Source: Nanobdellota archaeon
GTDB lineage: Archaea > Nanobdellota > Nanobdellia > Parvarchaeales > Parvarchaeaceae
NCBI GenBank assembly: GCA_021850635.1
Contig: JAJZLM010000025.1
Location: forward strand, 1 to 34,699
DNA length: 34,699 nucleotides
Direction: 5' to 3'
Positions 6,800-16,218 of the stretch are shown piece after piece. Below the pieces are notes generated by a model. That model saw nothing but the letters and a program-made list of their open reading frames with translations, had not been told where the DNA came from and made no database searches. Position numbers and translations under genes: made by a program. Numbering within the stretch: the first letter of the stretch is position 1; each line of letters starts with the position of its first letter.

Positions 6800-9700
6800 A
6801 TGACATACATAAAAGAGATAGACCTTGACAATTTCAAGTCTTTTTCTGGGCACGTCAAATTCACGTTCACGAAGGGCTTCAATATAATAGCAGGCGCAAA
6901 CGGTTCTGGAAAAAGCAACATAGTTGATGCTCTGCTTTTCGTGCTAGGTGGATCGTCAAAGAAGGAAATGAGAAGTGAAGTGTTGACAGACCTTATATTC
7001 AACGGTGGCAAGATCCACAACCCCGCTGAGTACACCAAAGTCAACATAATCTTGGATAATTCAGACAGAACGTTCCAGAACTTCGAGGAAAACGAGATAT
7101 CTATAAGTAGAAAAGTGGACAAAAGTGGAAAAAGCGTCTTCAGGATAAACGGTAAAGCTTCCACGAAGGAGGAGATACTTAACATACTCTCTATAATAAA
7201 GGTTAGACAGGACAGTTTCAACATAATCCCCCAGGGAAAAATAGAAAGGATAACCAACTCATCCCCTGAAGAAAAACTACTGATAATAAACGACATCTCC
7301 GGCATAAGCGTCTTCGAAGAAAAGAAGGAGAAATCTATGAACGAGATGAAAAAAGTGGAAGACAACGTCTCGAAAATAGAAACTGTTCTCAACGAGAAAA
7401 AGAAACTTATGGATAAACTTGAGAACGAAAAGAAACGCGCACAGGAATTCAATGAGCTCAAGAACGAGTACGAGCTGACTGGCGCAAAGGCAGCGTTGAT
7501 GCGCAGAAACGCTGCAAAAGAAGCGTTAGAAAACGTAACCAAATCCATAGAAGAGATAGACACGAAAAAAGCCAACATCTCATCGGAAAGAGACTCTCTC
7601 AAGGAAAAATTATCTAAAGCCAGAGAAGAAATAAATGCGATAAACACTCATGCAGAATCAGAGGGAGAACTTGAAATATCCGAAGCAGAAAATAAAGCGA
7701 AGGAACTAGACATAGATTTATCCAAACTGTCTACGGTGCTAGAAACAGACAAGGAGCAGATAGAAAGATTAGAGGAGACACTTACAGAAATAAAGAAATC
7801 TATAAAAGAAACTTCAGATGAATCCGCAAAAGAAAGCGAAAACATAAACCGATGGAAATCTGAATTGGACACTCTCACAAGCAATAGACACGAGCTTACA
7901 GAAGCCACATTAGAGGCTGATAGAGCGATAAAAGGAAGAGAAGCTTTAGAAAAAAAACTAACTGACATAACAAACAGGGTATATGAATATAAGCTGGCTT
8001 TGGCGAATTATCCAAAAAGCGCAGAACTACAATCTAGATACAGTGAATTGAGTGCTAGGAAAGCTAAGTTTGAATCTGAAAAGAAGGAAGTAACGTTCAA
8101 GTTCTCGGACCTTAAACCGCACATAGATAGATTGAAGAGCGACATAAAGATGGAAGCGGATACCATCTATTGGTTAAAGGAGCGCATTCTAAGCCAAAAA
8201 TCTGCGATTGCGTCCAGGAATCGCGCTGTGGAAGTGTCGGACAGACTTAAAAAGAGTATAGAAGGAATCTACGGCACAGTTAACGAACTTTTCGCGATAA
8301 AGAACGAAAACTACGCAGATGCTATACAGAGATCTATAGGTGGTAGAGGAGATTTTATAGTCGTTGAAGACGATACAGTCGCGGATAGATGCATAAACAA
8401 GCTGAAGGAGGACAAGCTCGGTAATTTCAATTTTATACCTTTAAACAAGATCGTGTACGCTAATGTAGGTCAACGTCCAAATTTGGATTTCGTTATAGAC
8501 TACACTATCAATCTAGTCAGTTTCGATGACGAAGTGTCTAATGCGATGAAATTCGTGTTTTCTGACACACTATTAGTCGACTCGTTCGAGAAAGCAAAAT
8601 CAGCAATAACTAAATACAGGATGGTAACTATCGACGGCACTATTCTAGAGAAGACCGGTGTAATGTCTGGGGGACACAGAGAGGTCGTAAATTTCTCTGA
8701 AATGAACAAAAAATACAGAGAATTACAGAAAGAACTGGAAGAACATACCGCTCTAAAGGAGAAATATGAAGCCGAGCTCGTGGAGAACGAGCCTACCCTA
8801 ACATACTTAATGTCTATGATAAAGACTTACGAAAAGGACATAACAGATGTAAATGAAGACTTAAGGAGCATAGAAAAGGAGTTGTCTAGTTTTCAGGGAT
8901 CGGAATCTGATATAACCAACGCAATAGCTATACTTGAATCGGAGAAATTCGACACAGAAGAAAAACTACGCGGTCTGTACAGTGCGAAAACAGAAGGTGT
9001 GGACAATAAAAAGGAGTTGGAGTCTCTAGACAGGGAAATAAACGCTCTACAGGTGAAGCTTGGCACAGCTACATCCAGGGTGGAAACCCTCCTAAAATCA
9101 GAGTACAGTAATCTACTAAAGAGGGAATCAGAGTTGGAGAAAGAGAGGCAAAGATTCTATTCAGACATGACCAGTACGTCTTCAAAGATAGAGTCTGGGA
9201 AGAAGGAGTTAGAAAAGATAACTTCTGACCTGGCAAGGAAATCTGACGAGTTGGTGAACCTGAGAAAAAGAAGGGACCAGTTGCATAAAGAGACGATAGA
9301 CCTAGAAAAAAGCGTATCAAAACTCGAAGAAGACCTTAATAAGGTACAATCTGATTCGAATTCACTCAGAGTAAAGGAAGCTGAGCTAAGGGTAAAGTTC
9401 GAGACAGCAGAAGAAGAATTAAATAAACACACCGTCAAAGATGTAGTCATAGAAGACAAGGACACAATACAGACGGTAGAGAAAAGACTGTCCTACTTGA
9501 GTTCTAAAGTATCTTCTTTCGGTCCAATAAATGAACTTGCCCTGGAAACCTTCAACAAAACTATGCAAGAGCACACAGAAGAAAGCGAAAAACTGGCTAA
9601 ATTGAACGAGGAAAAAGATAGGATATTATCCGTGATAAAGGACATAGAATCTAAGAAGCTAGAAGCATTTACGAGAACTCTAAATGAGGTAAACGAAGTT

Positions 9701-10132
9701 TTCTCCAGCGTTTTCAACTCTATAACAGGCGGCACTGCCGAACTAACACCAGACACTCCAGATAATATATTCAGTGGAGGATTAGACATAAAGGTCGACT
9801 TACCAAACAAGAAAGTACACAATGTTAGAGGATTGAGTGGTGGCGAGAAATCAATACTATCTATAGCTCTTATAATATCGATATCAAAATACATAGATGT
9901 GCCCTTCTATGTATTGGATGAAGTTGACGCAGCGCTTGACTCAATAAATTCGTCTAAATTCTCTGGATTAATAAAGGCGTATTCAGAAAGAACCGAGTTC
10001 ATAATAATATCGCACAACGAAGCTACAATGTTAGGAGCAGACGTCATCTACGGCGTGACTATGTCTGGAGACGGGATAAGCAAGGCTGTTAGTGTAAAGA
10101 TGCCTAGTGAAAAGATGAAATCTATCGATTGA
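6800..10132 (+). CDS. smc: Chromosome segregation ATPase SMC
   Basis: The core ATPase of archaeal condensin, working with ScpA and ScpB encoded about 2 kb upstream. The head N-terminal part has FKSFSG and Walker A GANGSGKS at residues 32-39. A Q-loop segment (RQDSFNIIPQGKIERI) follows, then a long coiled coil to about 470. The hinge spans about 490-640 (IYGTVNELFAIKNENYADAIQRSIGGRGDFIVVED... TGVMSGGHRE). The returning coiled coil leads to the ABC signature LSGGEKS near 1012, Walker B FYVLDEVDAALD near 1035-1046, and the D-loop. The length of 1110 aa is at the short end for SMC proteins. It converges with ksgA, with one base between the stops. Confidence 0.96.
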   Translation: MTYIKEIDLDNFKSFSGHVKFTFTKGFNIIAGANGSGKSNIVDALLFVLGGSSKKEMRSEVLTDLIFNGGKIHNPAEYTKVNIILDNSDRTFQNFEENEISISRKVDKSGKSVFRINGKASTKEEILNILSIIKVRQDSFNIIPQGKIERITNSSPEEKLLIINDISGISVFEEKKEKSMNEMKKVEDNVSKIETVLNEKKKLMDKLENEKKRAQEFNELKNEYELTGAKAALMRRNAAKEALENVTKSIEEIDTKKANISSERDSLKEKLSKAREEINAINTHAESEGELEISEAENKAKELDIDLSKLSTVLETDKEQIERLEETLTEIKKSIKETSDESAKESENINRWKSELDTLTSNRHELTEATLEADRAIKGREALEKKLTDITNRVYEYKLALANYPKSAELQSRYSELSARKAKFESEKKEVTFKFSDLKPHIDRLKSDIKMEADTIYWLKERILSQKSAIASRNRAVEVSDRLKKSIEGIYGTVNELFAIKNENYADAIQRSIGGRGDFIVVEDDTVADRCINKLKEDKLGNFNFIPLNKIVYANVGQRPNLDFVIDYTINLVSFDDEVSNAMKFVFSDTLLVDSFEKAKSAITKYRMVTIDGTILEKTGVMSGGHREVVNFSEMNKKYRELQKELEEHTALKEKYEAELVENEPTLTYLMSMIKTYEKDITDVNEDLRSIEKELSSFQGSESDITNAIAILESEKFDTEEKLRGLYSAKTEGVDNKKELESLDREINALQVKLGTATSRVETLLKSEYSNLLKRESELEKERQRFYSDMTSTSSKIESGKKELEKITSDLARKSDELVNLRKRRDQLHKETIDLEKSVSKLEEDLNKVQSDSNSLRVKEAELRVKFETAEEELNKHTVKDVVIEDKDTIQTVEKRLSYLSSKVSSFGPINELALETFNKTMQEHTEESEKLAKLNEEKDRILSVIKDIESKKLEAFTRTLNEVNEVFSSVFNSITGGTAELTPDTPDNIFSGGLDIKVDLPNKKVHNVRGLSGGEKSILSIALIISISKYIDVPFYVLDEVDAALDSINSSKFSGLIKAYSERTEFIIISHNEATMLGADVIYGVTMSGDGISKAVSVKMPSEKMKSID

Positions 10133-10133
10133 T

Positions 10134-10937
10134 CTATATATTTTTGCGTATATACTCTGTTAACTGGTCTAATTCTTGTAGAGATAGTTTCTTTACTTCC
10201 TTGTTCTTTATGTCTGCCAGTGCCTCTTCCATTGGATCTAAAATCTCTTTGCTTTCCCTTTTAGTCTTATTCTTAAGGTCTTGGTATGCGCGCAGGCCGG
10301 CGTTTTTTACGGTCATCTCATCTCTTTTCATGACCTCTTGTAGGAAGTCGTTCGGCTTTCTTTTTATCTTGACCATCGTACTGGTGACCCTTGGCTGTGG
10401 GTAAAAAGCAGTGTTCGGTATCTGCATTATAGGGTTGAAATCTAAGAATATCCTCTGCACTGTGGAGAATTTTGTCCTCTTGCTCCCAGACAGACCACAA
10501 AGGCCGTCGGATATAGTCTTTGGGAGTATCATCACGCCTAATTCGAATTTGTACCTGAGCAATTTGTTCAGCACCCTGTCGACTATAGAATATGGCGGAT
10601 TAGATATAACCTTAGTGAACGCCGGTGGCACCAGCGTCAGAAAATCTGAATTTATAAGCTCTACGTTTCCATTCAATTCGTACTTATTTATCAGATAAGA
10701 AAATATCTTTACATCCTTTTCGACGCATATTATCCTGCAGATGCTGGCTATCTTATTTATTCCGTATCCGAAGCCTGTACCTATGTCGAGAACCACGTCT
10801 GTGCCGACTAGCTCTGCATTTTCTATCTCAGATTCTATTATGCTTTCGTCTGTGAGAAAGTTCTGGCTGTTCTTGTCTAGTTCTTTGAGTCCCAAACCGT
10901 CTATAAGCATTTTTGTTTCGCTTAGTAGCTCGCTCAT
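10134..10937 (-). CDS. ksgA: rRNA adenine dimethyltransferase (KsgA/Dim1 family)
   Basis: KsgA/Dim1 dimethylates two adjacent adenosines in helix 45 of small-subunit rRNA late in 30S assembly. Family features include NFLTDESIIESEIENAEL (normally 'NFL.d..v...iv..a'), motif I VVLDIGTGFGYGI (about 48-60), the acidic residue after strand 2 (ICVEKD), the catalytic motif IV SNPPYSI, and FYPQPRVTSTMVKIK. Two spots are atypical: motif I usually reads E-I-G-x-G, and motif IV is usually N-L/I-P-Y rather than N-P-P-Y. The C-terminus is Lys/Glu-rich and helical. Four bases separate its start from the stop of the zinc-ribbon gene upstream, so these form an operon. Confidence 0.85.
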   Translation of the reverse strand: MSELLSETKMLIDGLGLKELDKNSQNFLTDESIIESEIENAELVGTDVVLDIGTGFGYGINKIASICRIICVEKDVKIFSYLINKYELNGNVELINSDFLTLVPPAFTKVISNPPYSIVDRVLNKLLRYKFELGVMILPKTISDGLCGLSGSKRTKFSTVQRIFLDFNPIMQIPNTAFYPQPRVTSTMVKIKRKPNDFLQEVMKRDEMTVKNAGLRAYQDLKNKTKRESKEILDPMEEALADIKNKEVKKLSLQELDQLTEYIRKNI

Positions 10938-10941
10938 ATCT

Positions 10942-11160
10942 TCAGGCGGATTTTTTCCTACCCACGCCTGCGGCTTTGAGCTTTTCTATCCTGAACTCGG
11001 TAGAGCATTTTCTGCAACTTAACAATATATATTCTTTATTTTTTTTATCTTCTTTTACTTTCTTTATCACCAACTCGCCAGAGAATTCGTTAGATGCACC
11101 GCATTTAGGGCATCTAAACAAGAAAGTGTAGTCTGGACTGGATTTCAAACGGTAAATCAT
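10942..11160 (-). CDS. Small zinc-ribbon protein (possibly Elf1-like)
   Basis: The C-terminal 60 residues contain two cysteine knuckles, FRCPKCGAS and LSCRKCSTEF, spaced about 30 residues apart with strands between, forming a zinc ribbon. The arrangement recalls archaeal Elf1-like elongation proteins or ribosome-associated zinc ribbons; I cannot decide between them. The C-terminus is basic (KLKAAGVGRKKSA). The ORF track starts at 11235 (97 aa). I prefer the internal ATG at 11160 (MIYRLK...), because 'ggaggagg' lies five bases before it; the longer form remains possible. It sits four bases upstream of ksgA, consistent with a ribosome- or transcription-related role. Confidence 0.7.
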   Translation of the reverse strand: MIYRLKSSPDYTFLFRCPKCGASNEFSGELVIKKVKEDKKNKEYILLSCRKCSTEFRIEKLKAAGVGRKKSA

Positions 11161-11326
11161 GACGGCCTCCTCCTTTCCGTCGTAATCTATCTTAGACTTC
11201 TTAAAGTAATTGCAATCGTTTAGGTTCGGAAACATAATCCTATTTGTTTTTACACATTTTTAACTCTTTCTCTGTAGGAGGACACAGAAACTAAAAATTT
11301 AATTATATCTTTAGGTAGTTTTCACT

Positions 11327-12187
11327 CTATCCATTAAGTAGATCAAACAATGCTTCCAGTTGTGTCTTCTTTGATTCTAGAGAAGCCTTAGTGCTTTCAT
11401 ATTCGGATTTGCTTATCTTACCGGTTGTAAAATCTCTCTCCAACTGCCCGGATTTATTTTCGATTTCCCTCAATTTATCGTTTATCCTCTGTGAACCCTG
11501 GTTCCCTGTAGCCGAAGCCACCGTGCTCGACATCTGTCTTTTGTCTAGTTTGTTCGCATATTTCCTAGAAAGCTCGCTGTACAACTCGCTCATATCATTT
11601 TCCAACTTAGAGTATGAATCTTTATCCTTCACTTCACAATCCCCGGACAGAACTACCCTGACGTTTGCGGACTGCTCGGTCGGGTCATAAATGCCGATTA
11701 TCTTTGCCCATAAAAATATAGGGACTACTTTTTTTATAGCTAGAAATATAATCGTAAACACAAAGAAAACTATCATACCATATAAGATGTAGGCGGATGT
11801 CTGATCCTTAAAAGAGGTAAGATTAGTGTATATTTGGTTGCTATAAAGTGCAAATGATGCTACTAGAAGGAGAACTGCCAACACTGCACATACTTTCCAT
11901 AGTATTGGGAACCTTGAGCCCTTGACGTTGTCTTTAAGAGATTTGATCACGACTCTTATCGGCTTGGAATTACCGCCGCGGAACGTTTCTTCCAGCTCTG
12001 AATCGTCGAATTTGGACATCTCGTTTAGAAGTATCTTATAATCCATGTCTGTCATCGATTCAGAAACCCCGTTTCTTAATTCTTGCGGATCATTGCTTTT
12101 TATATAAAGATCATAGAAAACGTGGTGGCTTTCAAGCTTATCGGTGTCGAACTCTTTTTCATAGTTCTTTATGTTAAACCCAAACAT
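11327..12187 (-). CDS. Two-TM membrane protein with C-terminal SHOCT-like/coiled-coil segment
   Basis: Not recognised as a named protein. A soluble N-terminal region of about 110 residues is followed by two membrane segments (LWKVCAVLAVLLLVASFALY and AYILYGMIVFFVFTIIFLAI). A cytosolic C-terminal domain ends in KLREIENKSGQLERDFTTGKISKSEYESTKASLESKKTQLEAL. That last segment resembles the SHOCT-type pattern ('L..L...G.I...EYE..K..L'), seen at the ends of many oligomeric membrane proteins. The track begins at 12244; I prefer the ATG at 12187 because a TATA box lies 25-32 nt before it. It is divergent from nuoJ. A link to the respiratory complex is not supported beyond position. Confidence 0.7.
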   Translation of the reverse strand: MFGFNIKNYEKEFDTDKLESHHVFYDLYIKSNDPQELRNGVSESMTDMDYKILLNEMSKFDDSELEETFRGGNSKPIRVVIKSLKDNVKGSRFPILWKVCAVLAVLLLVASFALYSNQIYTNLTSFKDQTSAYILYGMIVFFVFTIIFLAIKKVVPIFLWAKIIGIYDPTEQSANVRVVLSGDCEVKDKDSYSKLENDMSELYSELSRKYANKLDKRQMSSTVASATGNQGSQRINDKLREIENKSGQLERDFTTGKISKSEYESTKASLESKKTQLEALFDLLNG

Positions 12188-12211
12188 ACAATTACTTATC
12201 TCAATATATGA

Positions 12212-12219
12212 ATATATAT
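12212..12219 (-). promoter_or_regulatory. Putative TATA box for the 12187 gene
   Basis: A 'tatatatt' element on the minus strand, 25-32 nt before the preferred ATG. Confidence 0.45.
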
Positions 12220-12260
12220 CTTTTTTAAAGATGGTTGTATACAATTCTAGTGCAATCTAC

Positions 12261-12267
12261 ATATATA
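12261..12267 (+). promoter_or_regulatory. Putative TATA box of the nuoJKLMN operon
   Basis: 'atatata' lies 20-26 nt before the ATG at 12287, and only two bases before the GTG start used by the ORF track. This argues for the ATG and a leaderless message. Confidence 0.5.
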
Positions 12268-12286
12268 GGTGATAATTGAACAAGGT

Positions 12287-12757
12287 ATGGATCTTAGCAC
12301 TGTGGGTTTTTTTGCCATTTCTGCTCTTCTCATAGTTTTCTCCATAATTATTATAGAAAGCAAAAAGACCGTACATTACGTACTTTTCCTATTCGTTTTT
12401 GTACTGGGAGTCTCATCCATGTTTCTGTTCCTAAATGCAGTTTTCCTAAGCATCGCTGAACTCATAATATACAACGGTGGGATAGTGTTAATCCTGGCAG
12501 TTAGCATAATGTTGATGCCAGAGGGCACGATAAGTCCTTCCGGTAGGAGGTATATCTTGGTGGTACCTGCTGCTATATTAGCTCTGCTAACATTCTTAGT
12601 GTTAAGACTAGGCCCGACTGGAGTATCTGGGACAGATTATTCTGGTTTTGGTGAGTTTTTCATAGGTAATTATGGAATAGTGTTAGTCATTCTAGCCGTT
12701 ACAGCGCTAACGGCGATAATAACGACGATATACTTCATAAACAGGGAGGAGATATGA
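12287..12757 (+). CDS. nuoJ: NADH-quinone oxidoreductase subunit J (complex I)
   Basis: Membrane-arm subunit of respiratory complex I (or the related Fpo-type enzyme). It has five predicted helices. The conserved third-helix area reads FLSIAELIIYNGGIVLILAVSIMLMPEG, equivalent to the pi-bulge helix that couples quinone chemistry to proton pumping. The length is about 156 aa from the ATG at 12287; the track's GTG start would add six residues. It is the first gene of a tightly coupled operon: its stop overlaps nuoK by four bases. No nuoH or nuoI precedes it, so this cluster begins at J. Which electron donor feeds the complex cannot be told here. Confidence 0.88.
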   Translation: MDLSTVGFFAISALLIVFSIIIIESKKTVHYVLFLFVFVLGVSSMFLFLNAVFLSIAELIIYNGGIVLILAVSIMLMPEGTISPSGRRYILVVPAAILALLTFLVLRLGPTGVSGTDYSGFGEFFIGNYGIVLVILAVTALTAIITTIYFINREEI

Positions 12758-13056
12758 TACCCTACTCTTATTACGCCGTATTATCCTCAATATTGTTCTC
12801 GATAGCGCTTTTTGGCGTGATTACTAGGCGCAACGGTATAACTCTAATAGTTTCAGGTGAGATAATAATAAACGCTGCAATGATAAATTTTGTCGCTGGT
12901 TCTGGAGGATCTGAAGGGATGAACGGCGTTAGTTATGCATTGTTGATTCTTATAATAGCCGTATTCGAAACGGTCGCAGTGATATCCATGCTGATAGCCT
13001 TGAGCAGGAGAACGAATTCCACATCATTACAAAAGTTAAAGAGCACGAGAGGTTGA
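12754..13056 (+). CDS. nuoK: NADH-quinone oxidoreductase subunit K
   Basis: Small three-helix subunit related to MrpC/MnhC. The family pattern is clear: a first helix, then RNGITLIVSGEIIINAAMINFVAGS and LLILIIAVFETVAVISMLIALSRR. The two buried glutamates (in GEIIINA and VFETVA) correspond to the essential intramembrane acids of proton transfer. The length of 100 aa is exactly typical. The start overlaps the nuoJ stop (ATGA), with 'agggaggagat' upstream as a strong ribosome binding site. nuoL follows after four bases. Confidence 0.9.
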   Translation: MIPYSYYAVLSSILFSIALFGVITRRNGITLIVSGEIIINAAMINFVAGSGGSEGMNGVSYALLILIIAVFETVAVISMLIALSRRTNSTSLQKLKSTRG

Positions 13057-13060
13057 TACT

Positions 13061-14809
13061 ATGCTTTATCTTATAATATTGCCGATGATTGTGTCGATGC
13101 TCCTTGTGCCTTTGATAGGAGAAAGGTTGATAAAGAGCTTTAAGATAGCATTGACGGGGGCGTTGGTTTCACTGTTTTTATCCACTTATTATTTGTTTAA
13201 GTATTTCGGCAATCAAGTTACGGAATCGTATAACTGGTTCGGGGTGTCTAATTTTTTCAACCTTTCTATTTCCGGTGACAATCTGACTTTATTAATGGCC
13301 GTAATGGTCTCTTTCATATCCTTGATGGTCTTGATATTCTCGGTATTTTATATGAAAAAGGAGCCACAAGAAAGGTACTACGTAGAGATGTCGCTTTTCA
13401 TAGCGTCCATGCTAGGTTTGGTCCTTTCGAGCAGTCTTCTATTATTTTATATTTTCTGGGAGCTAGTCGGCGTAAGCTCGTATCTGCTCATAGGATTCTG
13501 GTACAAGAAGGAAAGCGCATCTGCAGCCGGAAAGAAAGCTCTCATAATGACTAGAATAGGGGACATGTCCTTCCTAGCTGCCATAGTGCTGCTGTTCACG
13601 AGCACAGGCACTTTCTCTATACCATCTATTCTACAGGAGTTGCCAGCACTCCCTAACATCACGATCTTGTTATCAGGTGCACTTATACTCATAGCAGCCC
13701 TGTCAAAATCTGCCCAGTTCCCTTTCTACACGTGGTTGCCGGACGCTATGGAAGGCCCTACGCCCGTAAGTGCGCTTCTGCACTCCGCGACTATGGTGGC
13801 GGCTGGTGCATATCTATTAGTTGTGATGTACCCATTGCTATTTGCAGCTGGTCTTAATACAGTAATCGTGTCTATAGGGTTTATTACAGCTGTGTTGTCT
13901 GCCCTCTTGGCGCTGAACCATAGGCATACCAAGCGCATACTTGCTTATTCCACTATAGAAAGCTTAGCGTTCATGTTCATAGCCATAGGTACTATAAACA
14001 CGGGAGGAGCGGTATTTTATCTTATGGTTCACGCGGTGTTCAAGTCTATGCTGTTCTTTATCAGCGGCATTTTCGCAGTACTCATAGGTGTACAAGACGT
14101 TTACAAACTTAAACTAAAAAGACTTTCGTCGACATGGCTCAAGTTACCTGCACTCATCGGATTCGCATCAATATCAGGGCTCCCTCCGTTTATGAGCTTC
14201 TTCGCACACACGGCTATCTCGGCGAACTTCACAACTATAGAAGGCCTAGTCTTTACTGTGATATCATTCCTTACGGCGCTTTTTTCCTTTAGAGCATTTT
14301 TCCTAATATTTAACCGAAAAGGCGTGAAGCTGGACAGAAAAGTGTCTACCGCGATGCCTATCTATATCCTATCTATAATATCGACAATCGGAGGTGCAAC
14401 GCTGTTCTTTTTCTCTAAAGTATTGGCTGGTTTCATGTATAAGATAGATATATTCACAGTGATAACTACAGCAGCAGCTTTCTTAGGAGTGTATGTAGCG
14501 TTCGAGGTTTTTTACAAAGACAAACTATCTACTGCATCTGCATCGTTCAAAGACGTTGCAAATAAGCTTATGAGAGTAGCGTACGATAAGATACTTTTCT
14601 CCATCGGCATGTCCTTTGTATCTGCAGGAGACGCAGTCGGAAAGTTTGACAATGCCCTATCAAAATTCTATGATAGATCTGCTGATTCTGCGCTGTTCTT
14701 ATCCTCTAAATCTAGAAGGATAGAAAATGGAAATGTTGAAACATATATTATAGCTATACTGATAGGGATCATAGCGTCCCTGGTGGTAGCTTCGGTGTTT
14801 GTATGGTAA
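13061..14809 (+). CDS. nuoL: NADH-quinone oxidoreductase subunit L
   Basis: Distal antiporter-like, proton-pumping subunit. The conserved acidic residue sits in FYIFWELVGVSSYLLIGFW near residue 133. The lysine helix is ALSKSAQFPFYTWLPDAMEGPTPVSALLHSATMVAAGAYLL (about 213-255). The second conserved region is NHRHTKRILAYSTIESLAFMF. After the 14-helix core, the C-terminal part (about 490-582) contains a long amphipathic stretch followed by a final helix ending in VASVFVW. That matches the lateral helix and anchor helix of true NuoL and separates it from MrpA-type antiporters. The length of 582 aa is typical. It overlaps nuoM by seven bases. Confidence 0.93.
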   Translation: MLYLIILPMIVSMLLVPLIGERLIKSFKIALTGALVSLFLSTYYLFKYFGNQVTESYNWFGVSNFFNLSISGDNLTLLMAVMVSFISLMVLIFSVFYMKKEPQERYYVEMSLFIASMLGLVLSSSLLLFYIFWELVGVSSYLLIGFWYKKESASAAGKKALIMTRIGDMSFLAAIVLLFTSTGTFSIPSILQELPALPNITILLSGALILIAALSKSAQFPFYTWLPDAMEGPTPVSALLHSATMVAAGAYLLVVMYPLLFAAGLNTVIVSIGFITAVLSALLALNHRHTKRILAYSTIESLAFMFIAIGTINTGGAVFYLMVHAVFKSMLFFISGIFAVLIGVQDVYKLKLKRLSSTWLKLPALIGFASISGLPPFMSFFAHTAISANFTTIEGLVFTVISFLTALFSFRAFFLIFNRKGVKLDRKVSTAMPIYILSIISTIGGATLFFFSKVLAGFMYKIDIFTVITTAAAFLGVYVAFEVFYKDKLSTASASFKDVANKLMRVAYDKILFSIGMSFVSAGDAVGKFDNALSKFYDRSADSALFLSSKSRRIENGNVETYIIAILIGIIASLVVASVFVW

Positions 14810-16218
14810 ACCTGCTTTCACTAGTGCTTGTTCCGGCCCTTGGAGCCGTGGCAGTTGCAATAAACAGTATCTTACCGAGGCGCATAAAACCTGAATACAT
14901 AGCTGCTTCAGCTTTTCTTATAACATCGGCGCTGTTTTTTATCGGAGTAATTGTAGGATTCAGCGGGTTCTCCATCGGTATAATAAACTCTATAGATTTT
15001 GCGTTCACACTCCAGCTTAACGGGATAAGCCTGCCGTTTCTGCTGTTGGCGGTAACGTTACCAGCACTCGGACTGTGGTCAGCTGTAAAGGAGATAAACA
15101 GTGGAAAAGCTCTTTTCTATATATTTTATCTGTTGTCCTACGCTTCTCTTATAGGAGTATTCATTTCCTCCAATCTTATAGCCTTCTTCATATTCTGGGA
15201 GATAGTTCTGATAAGTTTCTTCTTTATAATAACGTTTTGGGGAGAAGAAGAAACAAGAAGAAAAGCAGGTATGAAATTCCTTATATTCACGCAGTTCGGC
15301 TCGCTCACACTATTAGGGGCATTTATACTTTTGTTCATATACACTGGTTCGTTCAGTCTTGGGACAATAAGTTCAATGATATCTTTGGTGCCTTCATATA
15401 TTTCTTACGTAATCTTTGCTTTCGTGCTTATAACGGCGGTAATAAAGATGCCTATGTTCCCTATGCACAGCTGGCTTCCGGACGCACACGTGAGCGCACC
15501 TACCGCTGGCAGCGTCCTGTTAGCCGGAGTGCTCCTTAAGTTAGGAGGATATGTTTTGATTCTTTTCGGTTCTATACTATTATCATCTGTAATGAGGTCT
15601 ATACAGATACCTCTAATGCTGCTCGGTGTTTTTACCGTGATATACTCTACTCTAGCAGCTTCTTCCCAGACGGATTTCAAGAAGATGATAGCATACTCTA
15701 GCATATTTTACATGGGGCTGGTTTTCATAGGGATAGCTTCGTTGAACCAAATCGGAGAAAGCGGCTCTATATTTCTGATGGTAAGCCACGGTTTCATAGT
15801 CGGTATGCTTTTCGTACTGGCCGGTATTCTGAAGGAAAAAACTGGCACAAGAGACCTGAACAGGCTCGGGGGACTAATGTCAAAAATGCCGTTGTACTCT
15901 GTTTTCCTTGTGCTGGCAGTTATAGCTACATTGGGTGTACCTGGTCTCAGCAATTTCGTCGGGGAACTTTTGGTTTTCATAGGCGCTTACGCTGCGTATC
16001 CTATAACACTGGTCGCTTTAGCAGGAGTGCTTATAGCGACTAATTATTACTTATCAGCACTGAAGCGGATACTATATACTTCATTGAAAAAAACTATGTC
16101 CGGTGTAAAGGACATCTCATATGCTGACGCTGTCCAGTTGTCTATATTCTCTATATTCATAATAATTATAGGAGTAGTCCCAATAGTAATAACGAATTCA
16201 TTTAGCTTAACTATATGA
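14803..16218 (+). CDS. nuoM: NADH-quinone oxidoreductase subunit M
   Basis: Antiporter-like proton-pumping subunit. The key glutamate lies in FFIFWEIVLISFFFIITFWG near residue 133. The key lysine lies in AVIKMPMFPMHSWLPDAHVSAPTAGSVLLAGVLLKLGGYVL, which is diagnostic for NuoM ('WLPDAH.EAPT.GSV.LA..LLK.G'). It also has TDFKKMIAYSSIFYMGLVF and LNRLGGLMSKMPLY. The length of 471 aa and about 14 helices are normal. Its start lies inside the nuoL stop region and its stop overlaps nuoN (ATGA), so translation is coupled through the operon. Confidence 0.94.
   Translation: MVNLLSLVLVPALGAVAVAINSILPRRIKPEYIAASAFLITSALFFIGVIVGFSGFSIGIINSIDFAFTLQLNGISLPFLLLAVTLPALGLWSAVKEINSGKALFYIFYLLSYASLIGVFISSNLIAFFIFWEIVLISFFFIITFWGEEETRRKAGMKFLIFTQFGSLTLLGAFILLFIYTGSFSLGTISSMISLVPSYISYVIFAFVLITAVIKMPMFPMHSWLPDAHVSAPTAGSVLLAGVLLKLGGYVLILFGSILLSSVMRSIQIPLMLLGVFTVIYSTLAASSQTDFKKMIAYSSIFYMGLVFIGIASLNQIGESGSIFLMVSHGFIVGMLFVLAGILKEKTGTRDLNRLGGLMSKMPLYSVFLVLAVIATLGVPGLSNFVGELLVFIGAYAAYPITLVALAGVLIATNYYLSALKRILYTSLKKTMSGVKDISYADAVQLSIFSIFIIIIGVVPIVITNSFSLTI

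Noticed and set aside
6772-7968. 291-aa and 106-aa minus-strand ORFs opposite smc
   Set aside because: Shadows of the Lys/Glu-rich SMC coiled coil, which yields Ser/Phe-rich open frames on the reverse strand.
15075-15539. 154-aa plus-strand ORF inside nuoM
   Set aside because: Out-of-frame reading of nuoM, whose conserved helices are intact in the main frame.
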